From: Streptomyces sp. BK208
GTDB taxonomy: Bacteria > Actinomycetota > Actinomycetes > Streptomycetales > Streptomycetaceae
DNA length: 64,000 nucleotides
Direction of reading: 5' to 3'
Assembly: GCF_004364245.1 (NCBI RefSeq)
Contig: NZ_SOAV01000014.1
Location: 210,626 to 274,625 of the forward strand
This document shows, one piece after another, positions 57,311 through 64,000 of this stretch. Both the position numbers and the translations under genes were made by a program. The first letter of the stretch is position 1. Each line of letters begins with the position of its first letter. The notes below the pieces were generated by a model. It worked only from the letters and a program-made list of their open reading frames with translations, was not told the DNA's origin and did not search any database.

Positions 57311-57583
57311 TCAGGCGGCGGCGGTCACGCCGGCGAGCTGGGTGTTGACCAGACTCAGCAGGGCCCGGGGCGTCTTCGCCTCGGTCACCACGGAGTCGTC
57401 GAGCGAGATGCCGTACTCCCGCTCTATGCGGCCGCAGGTCTCGAGAATGGCCAGGGACTCGTAGCTCAGCTCCTCGAAGTCGGTGTCGAGGATGTCGCCG
57501 TCGAGATCCACGCTCTCGTCGGCGCCGGCGGCCTCGAGCAGGACGCGCCGGAGGTCGTCGAGGGTGAAGGACTGCGTGGGCAT
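57311..57583 (-). CDS. Acyl carrier protein of the minimal PKS
   Basis: A 90-residue type II PKS carrier protein that holds the growing polyketide. The attachment motif is L-S-Y-E-S-L-A with Ser43, where most relatives have L-G-Y-D-S-L-A, so both Gly-to-Ser and Asp-to-Glu changes are present. The flanking DTDFEE and LETCGRIEREYGI are typical. It is separated by 300 bases from CLF and by 113 bases from the ketoreductase gene, the widest gaps in the cluster. It starts at ATG 57583 with GAGAGGA upstream. Confidence 0.95.
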   Translation of the reverse strand: MPTQSFTLDDLRRVLLEAAGADESVDLDGDILDTDFEELSYESLAILETCGRIEREYGISLDDSVVTEAKTPRALLSLVNTQLAGVTAAA

Positions 57584-57883
57584 GGGTGGGTCCTCTCTGT
57601 CGGTGCTCCGCGCCCCCGGGCGGGCCCCGGGGGCGCGGACGGACGTGGGCGGGCGGCTCTGACGCCCGCCCGCCCGGTCCGGCGTGGGGGACGCGGATGG
57701 TGGACCGGGCGGGCGGGCGCGTTCTGGGGGAGCACGGGAGACCGGCCCCGCCGGGGCCGGGCGTGCGCCGGGGCCGGGCGGATGCCGGCCGGTGCGAGGG
57801 AAGGCCGGGGCGCCCGTCCGGGGCGGCGGCCGGTCGTGCTCGTGGGGGGGCGTGACGTCCCGGGAAGCCGGTGGGGCGGGGCG
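57584..57883 (-). promoter_or_regulatory. CLF-ACP gap with a GC-rich hairpin
   Basis: These 300 bases hold no gene. A strong stem (CCGCGCCCCCGGG at about 57608-57620 and its complement at about 57625-57638) lies 25 bases upstream of the ACP start on the transcript. There is no T tract. It may stabilise a processed ACP mRNA or tune ACP abundance relative to the ketosynthase; that is inference. Confidence 0.5.
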
Positions 57884-59101
57884 TCAGGGGGTGCGGACCA
57901 CCAGGGCCGAGTTGAAGCCGCACTCGCCCCGGGCGAGGACCAGGGCGGTGCGCAGGTCGGCGGGACGCGGCTCGGTGACCAGGTCGAGGTCGTAGGAGGT
58001 GTCCGGGTCGACGTTGGTGGTGGCGGGTACGAGGCCGTCCCGGGCGGCGAGCAGGGCGGTCGCCACGTCCAGCGGGGCGGCGCCCGAGTAGAGGCGGCCG
58101 GTCATCGTCTTGGGCGCGGTGACCGGGACGCCGTGCGGTCCGAACACGGCGTTGAGCGCGTCCGCCTCCGCCCGGTCCAGCTCCGGCACGGCGGCCGCGT
58201 CCGCGAAGACGACGTCGACGTCGCCCGCGTCCACGCCCGCGTCACCGAGGGCGAGTTCGATCGCCTTGCGCAGGCCCGGGGGCCGGCCGCTGCCGGGAGC
58301 GGGGTCGAACGTGGCTCCGTAGCCCGCGATCTCGCCGTACACCCGGACGCCCCGCTGCGCCGCCGACCGTTCCGACTCCAGGACGAGCAGTGCGCCGCCC
58401 TCGGCCGGCACGTGTCCGCTCGCCGCGGCGTCGAAGGGCAGATAGGCGCGCTCGGGCTCCTGCTCGGTGGTCAGCCGGCCGCCGGCCAGCTGGGCCACCC
58501 AGCCCCAGGGGCAGATCGAGGCGTCGATCGACCCGGACATGATCAGCCGGGTGCCCTTGCGGATCTGCCGCCGCGCGTGCGCCAGCGCGTCAAGCCCGCC
58601 CGCCTGGTCGGAGACGAGGACGCCGCTCGGGCCCTTCATGCCGTTGCGGATGGAGATCTGACCGCTGTTGACGGCGTAGAACCAGGCGAAGGACTGGTAG
58701 GCGGACACGTACTGACTGCCCCGGCCCCACAGGTTGCGCAGCTCTCCCTGGCCGAACTCGAAGCCGCCGGAGGAGCTGGCGGTGACCACGCCCATGTCGT
58801 AGGCGGGCAGGTCGGCCGGTCCGGTGCCGGCGTCGGCCAGCGCCCAGTCGGCCGCCACGAGGGCGAGCCGGGTCATCCGGTCGGTCTGCGCCAGCAGCCG
58901 GTTGGGCAGATGGTCGGCCGCGTTGAAGCCGGGCACCTCCCCGGCCAGCCGCGCCGGGTACGACGACGGGTCGAAGCGGGTGATGCGGGCGATGCCGCTC
59001 TTCCCGGCCCGGGTGGCGGCCCAGTAGTCGGCCGTGCCCAGGCCGTTGGGCGCGGCGATGCCGAGCCCCGTCACCACGGTCCGTGCGGTGGCCGTGCTCA
59101 T
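57884..59101 (-). CDS. Chain length factor (KS-beta)
   Basis: A 405-residue ketosynthase homologue that pairs with KS-alpha, primes synthesis by decarboxylating malonyl-ACP and sets the chain length. The catalytic Cys is replaced by Gln166 (VLVSDQAGG), the mark of a CLF. The thiolase fold is otherwise complete (GHVPAEGGALLVLE, KTMTGRLYSGAAPLD). It starts at ATG 59101, overlapping the KS-alpha stop (ATGA), which ties their synthesis together. By homology in this gene order it should direct a decaketide. Confidence 0.96.
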   Translation of the reverse strand: MSTATARTVVTGLGIAAPNGLGTADYWAATRAGKSGIARITRFDPSSYPARLAGEVPGFNAADHLPNRLLAQTDRMTRLALVAADWALADAGTGPADLPAYDMGVVTASSSGGFEFGQGELRNLWGRGSQYVSAYQSFAWFYAVNSGQISIRNGMKGPSGVLVSDQAGGLDALAHARRQIRKGTRLIMSGSIDASICPWGWVAQLAGGRLTTEQEPERAYLPFDAAASGHVPAEGGALLVLESERSAAQRGVRVYGEIAGYGATFDPAPGSGRPPGLRKAIELALGDAGVDAGDVDVVFADAAAVPELDRAEADALNAVFGPHGVPVTAPKTMTGRLYSGAAPLDVATALLAARDGLVPATTNVDPDTSYDLDLVTEPRPADLRTALVLARGECGFNSALVVRTP

Positions 59102-60369
59102 GCGGCGCTCCTCTCCGGTCGGGCGAGCACCATCGCGCTCTGGAAGCCGCCGAACCCGCTGCCGACGGTCAGCACCGCGTCGGTGCGGTGCTCGCGCGCC
59201 GTCAGCGGCACGTAGTCGAGGTCGCACTCGGGGTCGGGGGTGTGCAGGTTGGCCGTCGGCGGCACCACGCCGTGCTCCATGGCGAGGACCGAGGCGGCGA
59301 TCTCGATCGAGCCGATCGCGCCGAGCGAGTGTCCGACCATGGACTTGATGGAGGAGACCGGGGTCCGGTAGGCGTGCTCGCCCAGGCTCTTCTTGAAGGC
59401 GGCGGTCTCGTGGCGGTCGTTCTGCTTGGTGCCCGAACCGTGCGCGTTGACGTAGTCCACGGCCTCCGGGTTGAGCCGGGCCTCGTCCAGCGCGACCGTG
59501 ATGGCCTCGGCCATCTCGGCGCCGTCCGGGCGCAGCCCCGTCATGTGGAAGGCGTTGCAGCGCGAGGCGTAGCCGGCGATCTCGGCGTAGATGTGCGCGC
59601 CGCGCCGCCGGGCGGCCTCCAGCTCCTCCAGCACGAACACCGCCGAGCCCTCGCCGAGCACGAAACCGTTGCGCGTGCCGTCGAAGGGCCGCGAGGCGTG
59701 TTCCGGGTCGTCGTTGCGGGGGGTGGTGGCCTTGATGGCGTCGAAGCAGGCCAGGGTGATGGGTGAGATGGGCGCGTCGGTGGCGCCCGCCACCATGGCG
59801 CACGCCGAACCCTCGCGGATCAGCTCCACCGCGTGGCCGACGGAGTCCAGCCCGGAGGTGCAGCCGGTGGAGACGACCGTGGCCGGGCCCTCGGCGCCCG
59901 CCGCCCACGCCACCTCGGCGGCCAGGGAGCTGGGGACGAGGTAGTTGTACAGGTGCGGCACCGCGTACCGGTGGTCCACCAGGTCCAGCCGGCCGCCGTC
60001 GCTGACGACGCGGTACTCCTGGTCGAGGCCCATGGTCGCGCCGACCGCGCTGCCGATGGTGACCCCGACCCGGTGCGGGTCGGCGCCGGACAGGTCGAGT
60101 CCGCTGTCGGCGAGCGCCTCGCGGGCGGTGACCACCGCCAGTTGGGCCGCCCGGTCCATCCGGCGGATCTCCTGGGGGCTCAGTCCGTGGTCCTCGGGAT
60201 CGAAGTCGATCTCGGCGGCGACCCTGGACCGGAAGGCGGAGGGGTCGAAGAAGGTGATCCCGCGGGTGGCGGTGCGGCCCTCGCTGAGCAGGCTCCAGAA
60301 GTTCTTGCGGCCCACCCCTCCGGGCGCGGTGACGCCGACGCCCGTGATGACCACTCGTCTGGCGCTCAC
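59098..60369 (-). CDS. Ketosynthase KS-alpha
   Basis: A 423-residue beta-ketoacyl synthase that carries out the Claisen condensations on malonyl-ACP as a dimer with the CLF. The active-site Cys170 is in VVSTGCTSGLD. The catalytic histidines lie in NAHGSGTKQND (near 312) and SMVGHSLGAIG (near 347). It starts with GTG at 60369, overlapping the upstream cyclase stop, and its own stop overlaps the CLF start. Confidence 0.97.
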   Translation of the reverse strand: MSARRVVITGVGVTAPGGVGRKNFWSLLSEGRTATRGITFFDPSAFRSRVAAEIDFDPEDHGLSPQEIRRMDRAAQLAVVTAREALADSGLDLSGADPHRVGVTIGSAVGATMGLDQEYRVVSDGGRLDLVDHRYAVPHLYNYLVPSSLAAEVAWAAGAEGPATVVSTGCTSGLDSVGHAVELIREGSACAMVAGATDAPISPITLACFDAIKATTPRNDDPEHASRPFDGTRNGFVLGEGSAVFVLEELEAARRRGAHIYAEIAGYASRCNAFHMTGLRPDGAEMAEAITVALDEARLNPEAVDYVNAHGSGTKQNDRHETAAFKKSLGEHAYRTPVSSIKSMVGHSLGAIGSIEIAASVLAMEHGVVPPTANLHTPDPECDLDYVPLTAREHRTDAVLTVGSGFGGFQSAMVLARPERSAA

Positions 60370-60695
60370 GCCCGGCCCTCCCAGTCGTAGAAGCGGGTGG
60401 CGACCGCGTCGGCGGGGGAACGCCAGGTCGCGGGATCGTACGCCTCGATGAACGGCTTGAGGTCCGCGCTGATCCGGACGAACCTGTCGTCGGTCTTGGC
60501 CTGCTCGATCAGCTCGCCGCCGTTGTCGCCGTCGAAGTCCTGCAGGTGGAAGTAGAGGCCGCGGTAGGCGAAGAGCTGGCGGCGCCGGGTGCCCATCAGG
60601 TGGGGCATCTCGGTGCCGTCGAACTCGCCGAAGAGCCGGGCGACCTCGGTGCTGCTGCCCGGGTCCATCCGGGCGACGATCAACGTGCTGTGCAT
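60366..60695 (-). CDS. TcmI-family polyketide cyclase (UrdF/PgaF/JadI type)
   Basis: A 109-residue ferredoxin-fold cyclase that closes the later rings of the angucycline skeleton. It begins M-H-S-T-L-I-V-A-R-M-D and has GLYFHLQDF (near 46) and the YDPATWRSPADAVATRFYDW end, the family pattern. Its location between the FAD oxygenase and KS-alpha is the F position of angucycline clusters. It starts at ATG 60695. Confidence 0.94.
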   Translation of the reverse strand: MHSTLIVARMDPGSSTEVARLFGEFDGTEMPHLMGTRRRQLFAYRGLYFHLQDFDGDNGGELIEQAKTDDRFVRISADLKPFIEAYDPATWRSPADAVATRFYDWEGRA

Positions 60696-60737
60696 GGTCT
60701 CTCCTCTGGGCGGGTGGGGCGGGTGCGGGCGGACGGG

Positions 60738-62204
60738 TCAGCGGGCCGGTCCGAACCAGCGCTCCAGGGCCATGGGCAGGTCGGCGTGGCTGCCGGGGGC
60801 CGCCCAGGCCACGTAGCCGTCGGGGCGGACCAGTACGGAGGTGGTGCGGGCCAGGGCGCTGTCCCCGGGCAGTACGGGGGTGGCGGTGACGACGTCGATC
60901 CGGTCCAGCCAGGGCCGGGCCCGCTCGCGCAGCCGGCCGTTGTCGGCGAGGTCCAGCAGCACACCGCGCCCGGCGCGCAGCGCCTCGGTGCTGCGGGACA
61001 GCAGCTTGTGGCCGCTCAGCTCCACGTCCGGCAGGCGCCGGCCGAGCAGCGGGTGGGAGCCGCCGTCGAGGTCGTACCTGATCTCCAGTCCCGAGACCAT
61101 CGCCGCGAAGTGCCGGGCGACCTCGGGATACCGGATCAGTTCGGTCAGCACGTCGCGCAGCGGCTGCACCTCGGGTCCGGACAGGAACAGCAGTCCCTGG
61201 GCCCGGGTGTTCATCAGCAGCCGCTCCCCCACCGGGTGGCGTTCGGCGTGGTAGCTGTCGAGCAGCGACTCGGGGGCCCGGCCGCGCACCACGGCGCCGA
61301 GCTTCCAGCCGAGGTTCACCGAGTCCTGGATGCTGGTGTTCATGCCCTGGCCGCCGGCCGGGAGGTGGATGTGGGCGGAGTCGCCGGCCAGGAAGACCCG
61401 GCCGCGCCGGTACTCGGAGACCTGCCGGGTGCCGTCGCCGAAGGCGGACAGCCACACCGGCTCGGCGTGCGAGATGTCGTCGCCGGTCAGCCGCTGCCAG
61501 GCCGCGGAGACCTCGTCCCAGGCCGGGGGCTGCTCGCGCCGCTTCGGCGGGGTGCCGCGCTCGCACACGATCAGCCGGGTGATCCCGCCGGGCAGCGGGC
61601 CGACCATGACCATGCCGCCTTCGAGGGTCTCGCCGATCATCCGGGGCTGCAGGTCCACGCCCTTGACGTCGGCGAGGTACATCTCGAGGGTCGAGGGCGT
61701 GCCCGGGAAGTCGAAGCCGGCCTTCTTGCGGATCACCGAGCGGCCGCCGTCGCAGCCGACCAGGTACTCGCACCGCAGCCGCTCCACCCCGTCGGGGCCG
61801 TTCACCTCGACCTCGACGCAGTCCTCCTTCTCCGTGACGGACCGCACCTCGTGGCGGCGCCGCAGGTCGGCGCCGAGCCGGGTGCACCACTCCTCCAGGA
61901 CGGTCTCGGTGGCCGACTGCGGAACACTCTTGGCCGCCTGGTGGGCGCCGTCCAGCACGCCGAAGTCCACCGGCAGGCCCCCGAAGTGGCCCACGTTGCT
62001 GACCTCGATGTCCCCGAAGCGGGACAGCAGGCCCCGCTGGTCGAAGACCTCCATGGTGCGTGCGGTGAAGCCGAGGCCCCGTGACTCTCCGGTGCGTGCG
62101 GCGAGCTTCTCCAGTACGACGACGTCGACGCCCGCGAGCCGCAGCTCGCCCGCGAGCATCATGCCGGCCGGCCCGGCGCCCACGACGATGACTTGTGCGT
62201 CCAT
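60738..62204 (-). CDS. FAD-dependent aromatic hydroxylase (UrdE/PgaE/JadH type)
   Basis: A 488-residue group A flavoprotein monooxygenase that hydroxylates the angucyclinone at C-12 using NADPH and O2. FAD motifs are GAGPAGMMLAGEL near 9-21, YLVGCDGGRS near 155 and RVFLAGDSAHIHLPAGGQGMNTSIQD near 280-305 (given as one region). It resembles the N-terminal domain of the fusion enzyme at 53052-55424. It is in the E position directly upstream of the cyclase gene. It starts at ATG 62204. Confidence 0.95.
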   Translation of the reverse strand: MDAQVIVVGAGPAGMMLAGELRLAGVDVVVLEKLAARTGESRGLGFTARTMEVFDQRGLLSRFGDIEVSNVGHFGGLPVDFGVLDGAHQAAKSVPQSATETVLEEWCTRLGADLRRRHEVRSVTEKEDCVEVEVNGPDGVERLRCEYLVGCDGGRSVIRKKAGFDFPGTPSTLEMYLADVKGVDLQPRMIGETLEGGMVMVGPLPGGITRLIVCERGTPPKRREQPPAWDEVSAAWQRLTGDDISHAEPVWLSAFGDGTRQVSEYRRGRVFLAGDSAHIHLPAGGQGMNTSIQDSVNLGWKLGAVVRGRAPESLLDSYHAERHPVGERLLMNTRAQGLLFLSGPEVQPLRDVLTELIRYPEVARHFAAMVSGLEIRYDLDGGSHPLLGRRLPDVELSGHKLLSRSTEALRAGRGVLLDLADNGRLRERARPWLDRIDVVTATPVLPGDSALARTTSVLVRPDGYVAWAAPGSHADLPMALERWFGPAR

Positions 62205-62261
62205 GACACTCCTCGGGAACTCCCCGCCGGCGGGCGGGGCAGGGAACGGGTGTGGGGCGGA

Positions 62262-63344
62262 TCAGCGGGACAGGCGCCCGATGGCCCGGTTCGCCAGGTG
62301 CGCCGCCGCCGCGTGCCGGGGGTCCGGCGCGAACGCCTCGTGGCGCACCGCGACCTCGGCGAGCTTGATGGTGTGCTCGTCGCCGATCTCCACGGCCCGG
62401 GCGAAGACCTCCGACAGGGCGGGCGGGGCGGCCGGCGCCGGGGTGGCGGGGCCGGGCGCCGTGCGGAACCAGTCGAGCATCGTGCGGCTGACGGCCCGCG
62501 CGGTCAGGTACGAGGGGCGGCGCTGGGCGGGTGGCAGGTGGCCGACGACCAGGCGCACCGCGGCGGGCCCGGTGACCGCGTGGATCAGGGGGACCGGGTG
62601 GTGCTGGGCGGCGGTGGCGTAGATCCCGGCGTACTCGGCGACGAGCGCGTCCAGGTCACGGGCGACCTCGTCGCGTCCGTCGCCTCCGTCGTGCCCGGCG
62701 TCCGGGGCGCGTCCGAGGTCCCGTCCGGCGGGGTCGCCGCCCGGGCCCGCGGCATCGCCGGGGCCGGTCACGTCGCCGGGGAGCGACGGCGCGCCGGGGC
62801 CCGCCGCCTCGCGGTCCGCCGCGTCGTCGGGGTCGGCGACGATGCCGTGGGTCGAGTGGCGGGCGGCCCAGTAGCCGAGGCCCTGCGCCAACTCGCCCAG
62901 CTGGAGCCGGTTGTCGCCGGGGGCGGCGGCTACGGCCCGGACCGCGTGCGCGGTACGGATCACTCCGTGGGTGAGCACCGCGGACATGCCCGGCAGCAGC
63001 CGGGGCCACCAGCGAGCCAGCACCCCGGTCCACGGGCCCAGCGCCAGCTCCCGCTCGAAGAGCGCCGTCCAGTCGGCCACCCGGGAGAAGTCGCCGAGCG
63101 CGGCCCGCCAGTCACCGGGGTCGTCGGGGTCGATGGGCCAGCGGCGCTCGGGAACGTCGTGGTAGGAGCGGCTGCGCAGGTTCCGTTCGACCCAGGCCGG
63201 CACCTCGTCGGCGTATCCCATGTGCGCGAGGGCTTCGGCGGCCATCGGAGCGTGGTTCACGAAGCTTCTGCCGTGCTCGAAACCGACCGGACGCAGACGT
63301 TCCAGCGCCTCGCTCACGGCTTCGGAGTAGCTGAGTGCTGCCAT
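62262..63344 (-). CDS. Questin oxidase-like (DUF4243) protein
   Basis: A 360-residue, mostly helical protein of the questin oxidase-like family, whose fungal members (GedK, AflY) take part in Baeyer-Villiger-type cleavage of anthraquinones. Recognisable blocks are HAPMAAEAL (about 31-39), DWRAALGDFSRVADWTALFE, WWPRLLPGMSAVLTHGVIRTAHAVRA (one region, about 110-135), ELAQGLGYWAARHS and the C-terminal GDEHTIKLAEVAVRHE. A Gly/Pro/Asp-rich insert lies at about 170-220. Its position in the cluster points to oxidation or ring opening of the polyketide; that is inference. Confidence 0.85.
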   Translation of the reverse strand: MAALSYSEAVSEALERLRPVGFEHGRSFVNHAPMAAEALAHMGYADEVPAWVERNLRSRSYHDVPERRWPIDPDDPGDWRAALGDFSRVADWTALFERELALGPWTGVLARWWPRLLPGMSAVLTHGVIRTAHAVRAVAAAPGDNRLQLGELAQGLGYWAARHSTHGIVADPDDAADREAAGPGAPSLPGDVTGPGDAAGPGGDPAGRDLGRAPDAGHDGGDGRDEVARDLDALVAEYAGIYATAAQHHPVPLIHAVTGPAAVRLVVGHLPPAQRRPSYLTARAVSRTMLDWFRTAPGPATPAPAAPPALSEVFARAVEIGDEHTIKLAEVAVRHEAFAPDPRHAAAAHLANRAIGRLSR

Positions 63345-63349
63345 GGCCG

Positions 63350-64000
63350 TCAGTCCTTGATCTCGCAGATGGCGGCGCCGGAGGTGAGGGAGGCGCCGAC
63401 CTCGGCGCTGAGGCTCTTGATGGTGCCGGACTTGTGGGCGTTGAGGGGCTGTTCCATCTTCATGGCTTCGAGGACGACGATCAGGTCGCCTTCCTGGACT
63501 TCCTGGCCCTCTTCGACGGCGATCTTGACGATGGTGCCCTGCATGGGGGAGGCGAGGGTGTCGCCGGAGGCGGCGGGCCCGGACTTCTTGGCCGCGCGGC
63601 GTTTGGGGCGGGCGCCGGCCGCGAGGCCGGTGCGGGCCAGGGACATGCCGAGGGAGGAGGGCAGGGAGACTTCCAGGCGTTTGCCGCCGACCTCGACGAC
63701 GACCGTCTCGCGTCCGGAGTCCTCGTCGGTGTCGGTGTCGGCGGGCGCGGTGAAGGGCTTGATGTCGTTGACGAACTCGGTCTCGATCCAGCGGGTGTGG
63801 ACCGTGAAGGGGTCGGTGGAGCCGGTGAGTTCGGGTGCGAAGGCCGGATCGCGGACGACGGCGCGGTGGAAGGGGATGGCGGTGGCCATGCCCTCGACGG
63901 TGAACTCGTCCAGGGCGCGGGCGGCGCGCTGGAGGGCTTCCTCGCGGGTGCGGCCGGTGATGACGAGTTTGGCCAGCAGGGAGTCCCAGGCGGGGCCGAT
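63350..64000 (-). CDS. Acyl-CoA carboxylase alpha subunit (biotin carboxylase/carrier), C-terminal part
   Basis: The last 216 residues of the biotin-carrying alpha subunit; the gene continues past the right edge. The frame is open from 64000, opening with WDSLLAKLVITGRTREEAL from the end of the biotin carboxylase domain. The carrier domain holds the biotin Lys in LEAMKMEQPL and ends GAAICEIKD. The sequence closely resembles, from memory, the housekeeping AccA1/AccA2 of S. coelicolor, so this looks like a recruited copy. With the beta and epsilon subunits downstream it would make malonyl-CoA. Confidence 0.94.
   Translation of the reverse strand: MGPAWDSLLAKLVITGRTREEALQRAARALDEFTVEGMATAIPFHRAVVRDPAFAPELTGSTDPFTVHTRWIETEFVNDIKPFTAPADTDTDEDSGRETVVVEVGGKRLEVSLPSSLGMSLARTGLAAGARPKRRAAKKSGPAASGDTLASPMQGTIVKIAVEEGQEVQEGDLIVVLEAMKMEQPLNAHKSGTIKSLSAEVGASLTSGAAICEIKD

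Larger units (their letters stand above)
47404..64000 (-). other. Angucycline-type type II polyketide gene cluster (continues past the window)
   Basis: All genes from the right edge down to 47404 are on one strand, with gaps of mostly under 60 bases or 4-base overlaps. The core, read in transcription order, is FAD oxygenase, TcmI-type cyclase, KS-alpha, CLF, ACP, ketoreductase, di-domain aromatase and oxygenase-SDR fusion, the exact order of urdE-F-A-B-C-D-L-M and pgaE-F-A-B-C-D-L-M. Enzymes for starter and extender supply and carrier activation surround it. The predicted scaffold is a benz[a]anthraquinone made from ten acetate units, by analogy. Confidence 0.9.

Noticed and set aside
52812..57464. 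A 1550-codon plus-strand open frame across the polyketide genes
   Set aside because: It is antisense to six well-supported genes, low in complexity and Gly/Val/Arg-rich as expected for the shadow of GC-rich coding DNA.

Overview
The window is high-GC actinobacterial DNA, almost certainly from the oriC region of a Streptomyces chromosome. The left end carries the conserved origin block: khpB (partial)-yidC-yidD-rnpA-rpmH on the minus strand, then dnaA-oriC-dnaN-gnd-recF-dciA-gyrB-gyrA on the plus strand. The dnaA-dnaN gap is packed with DnaA boxes. GTG starts, 4-base stop/start overlaps and the protein sequences all fit Streptomyces.

From 15 to 34.6 kb there are tRNA-Ile and tRNA-Ala and genes usual near a streptomycete origin: a DUF3566 membrane protein, a DLW-39 peptide, a Ser/Thr kinase with an adjacent HTH protein, a cis-prenyltransferase, a cyclophilin, a rhomboid protease, crgA, a DUF881 protein, a glutamine amidotransferase and two class E sortases. 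Set among them are a 1400-residue HTH-STAND-WD40 protein, a perfect parS-like palindrome (27723-27736) and a second cluster of four perfect DnaA boxes (30373-30583).

From 34.65 to 38.35 kb lies a small decayed island: an intact HTH plus Mrr-type nuclease gene, a frameshifted membrane-protein remnant, an IS5-like transposase remnant, a truncated paralogue of the nuclease gene, an AT-rich gene for a SapA-like secreted protein, and a probable IS256-type remnant. It separates the sortases from the cell-growth operon fhaA-fhaB-pstP-ftsW/rodA-pbpA-pknB (38.4-46.6 kb), which controls septal and polar peptidoglycan synthesis. A tRNA-Leu gene follows.

From 47.4 kb to the right edge, every gene lies on the minus strand and belongs to an angucycline-type type II polyketide cluster that runs past the window. 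In transcription order it shows an acyl-CoA carboxylase alpha subunit (partial), a questin-oxidase-like protein, FAD oxygenase, cyclase, KS-alpha, CLF, ACP, ketoreductase, di-domain aromatase, an oxygenase-SDR fusion, an MFS exporter, an extra ACP, a phosphopantetheinyl transferase, carboxylase beta and epsilon subunits, an NTF2-fold protein and a third ACP. The core matches the E-F-A-B-C-D-L-M order of the urdamycin and gaudimycin clusters. The questin-oxidase-like enzyme and the two stand-alone modular-type ACPs are the least expected parts. No cluster regulator, glycosyltransferase or resistance gene other than the exporter is visible here.
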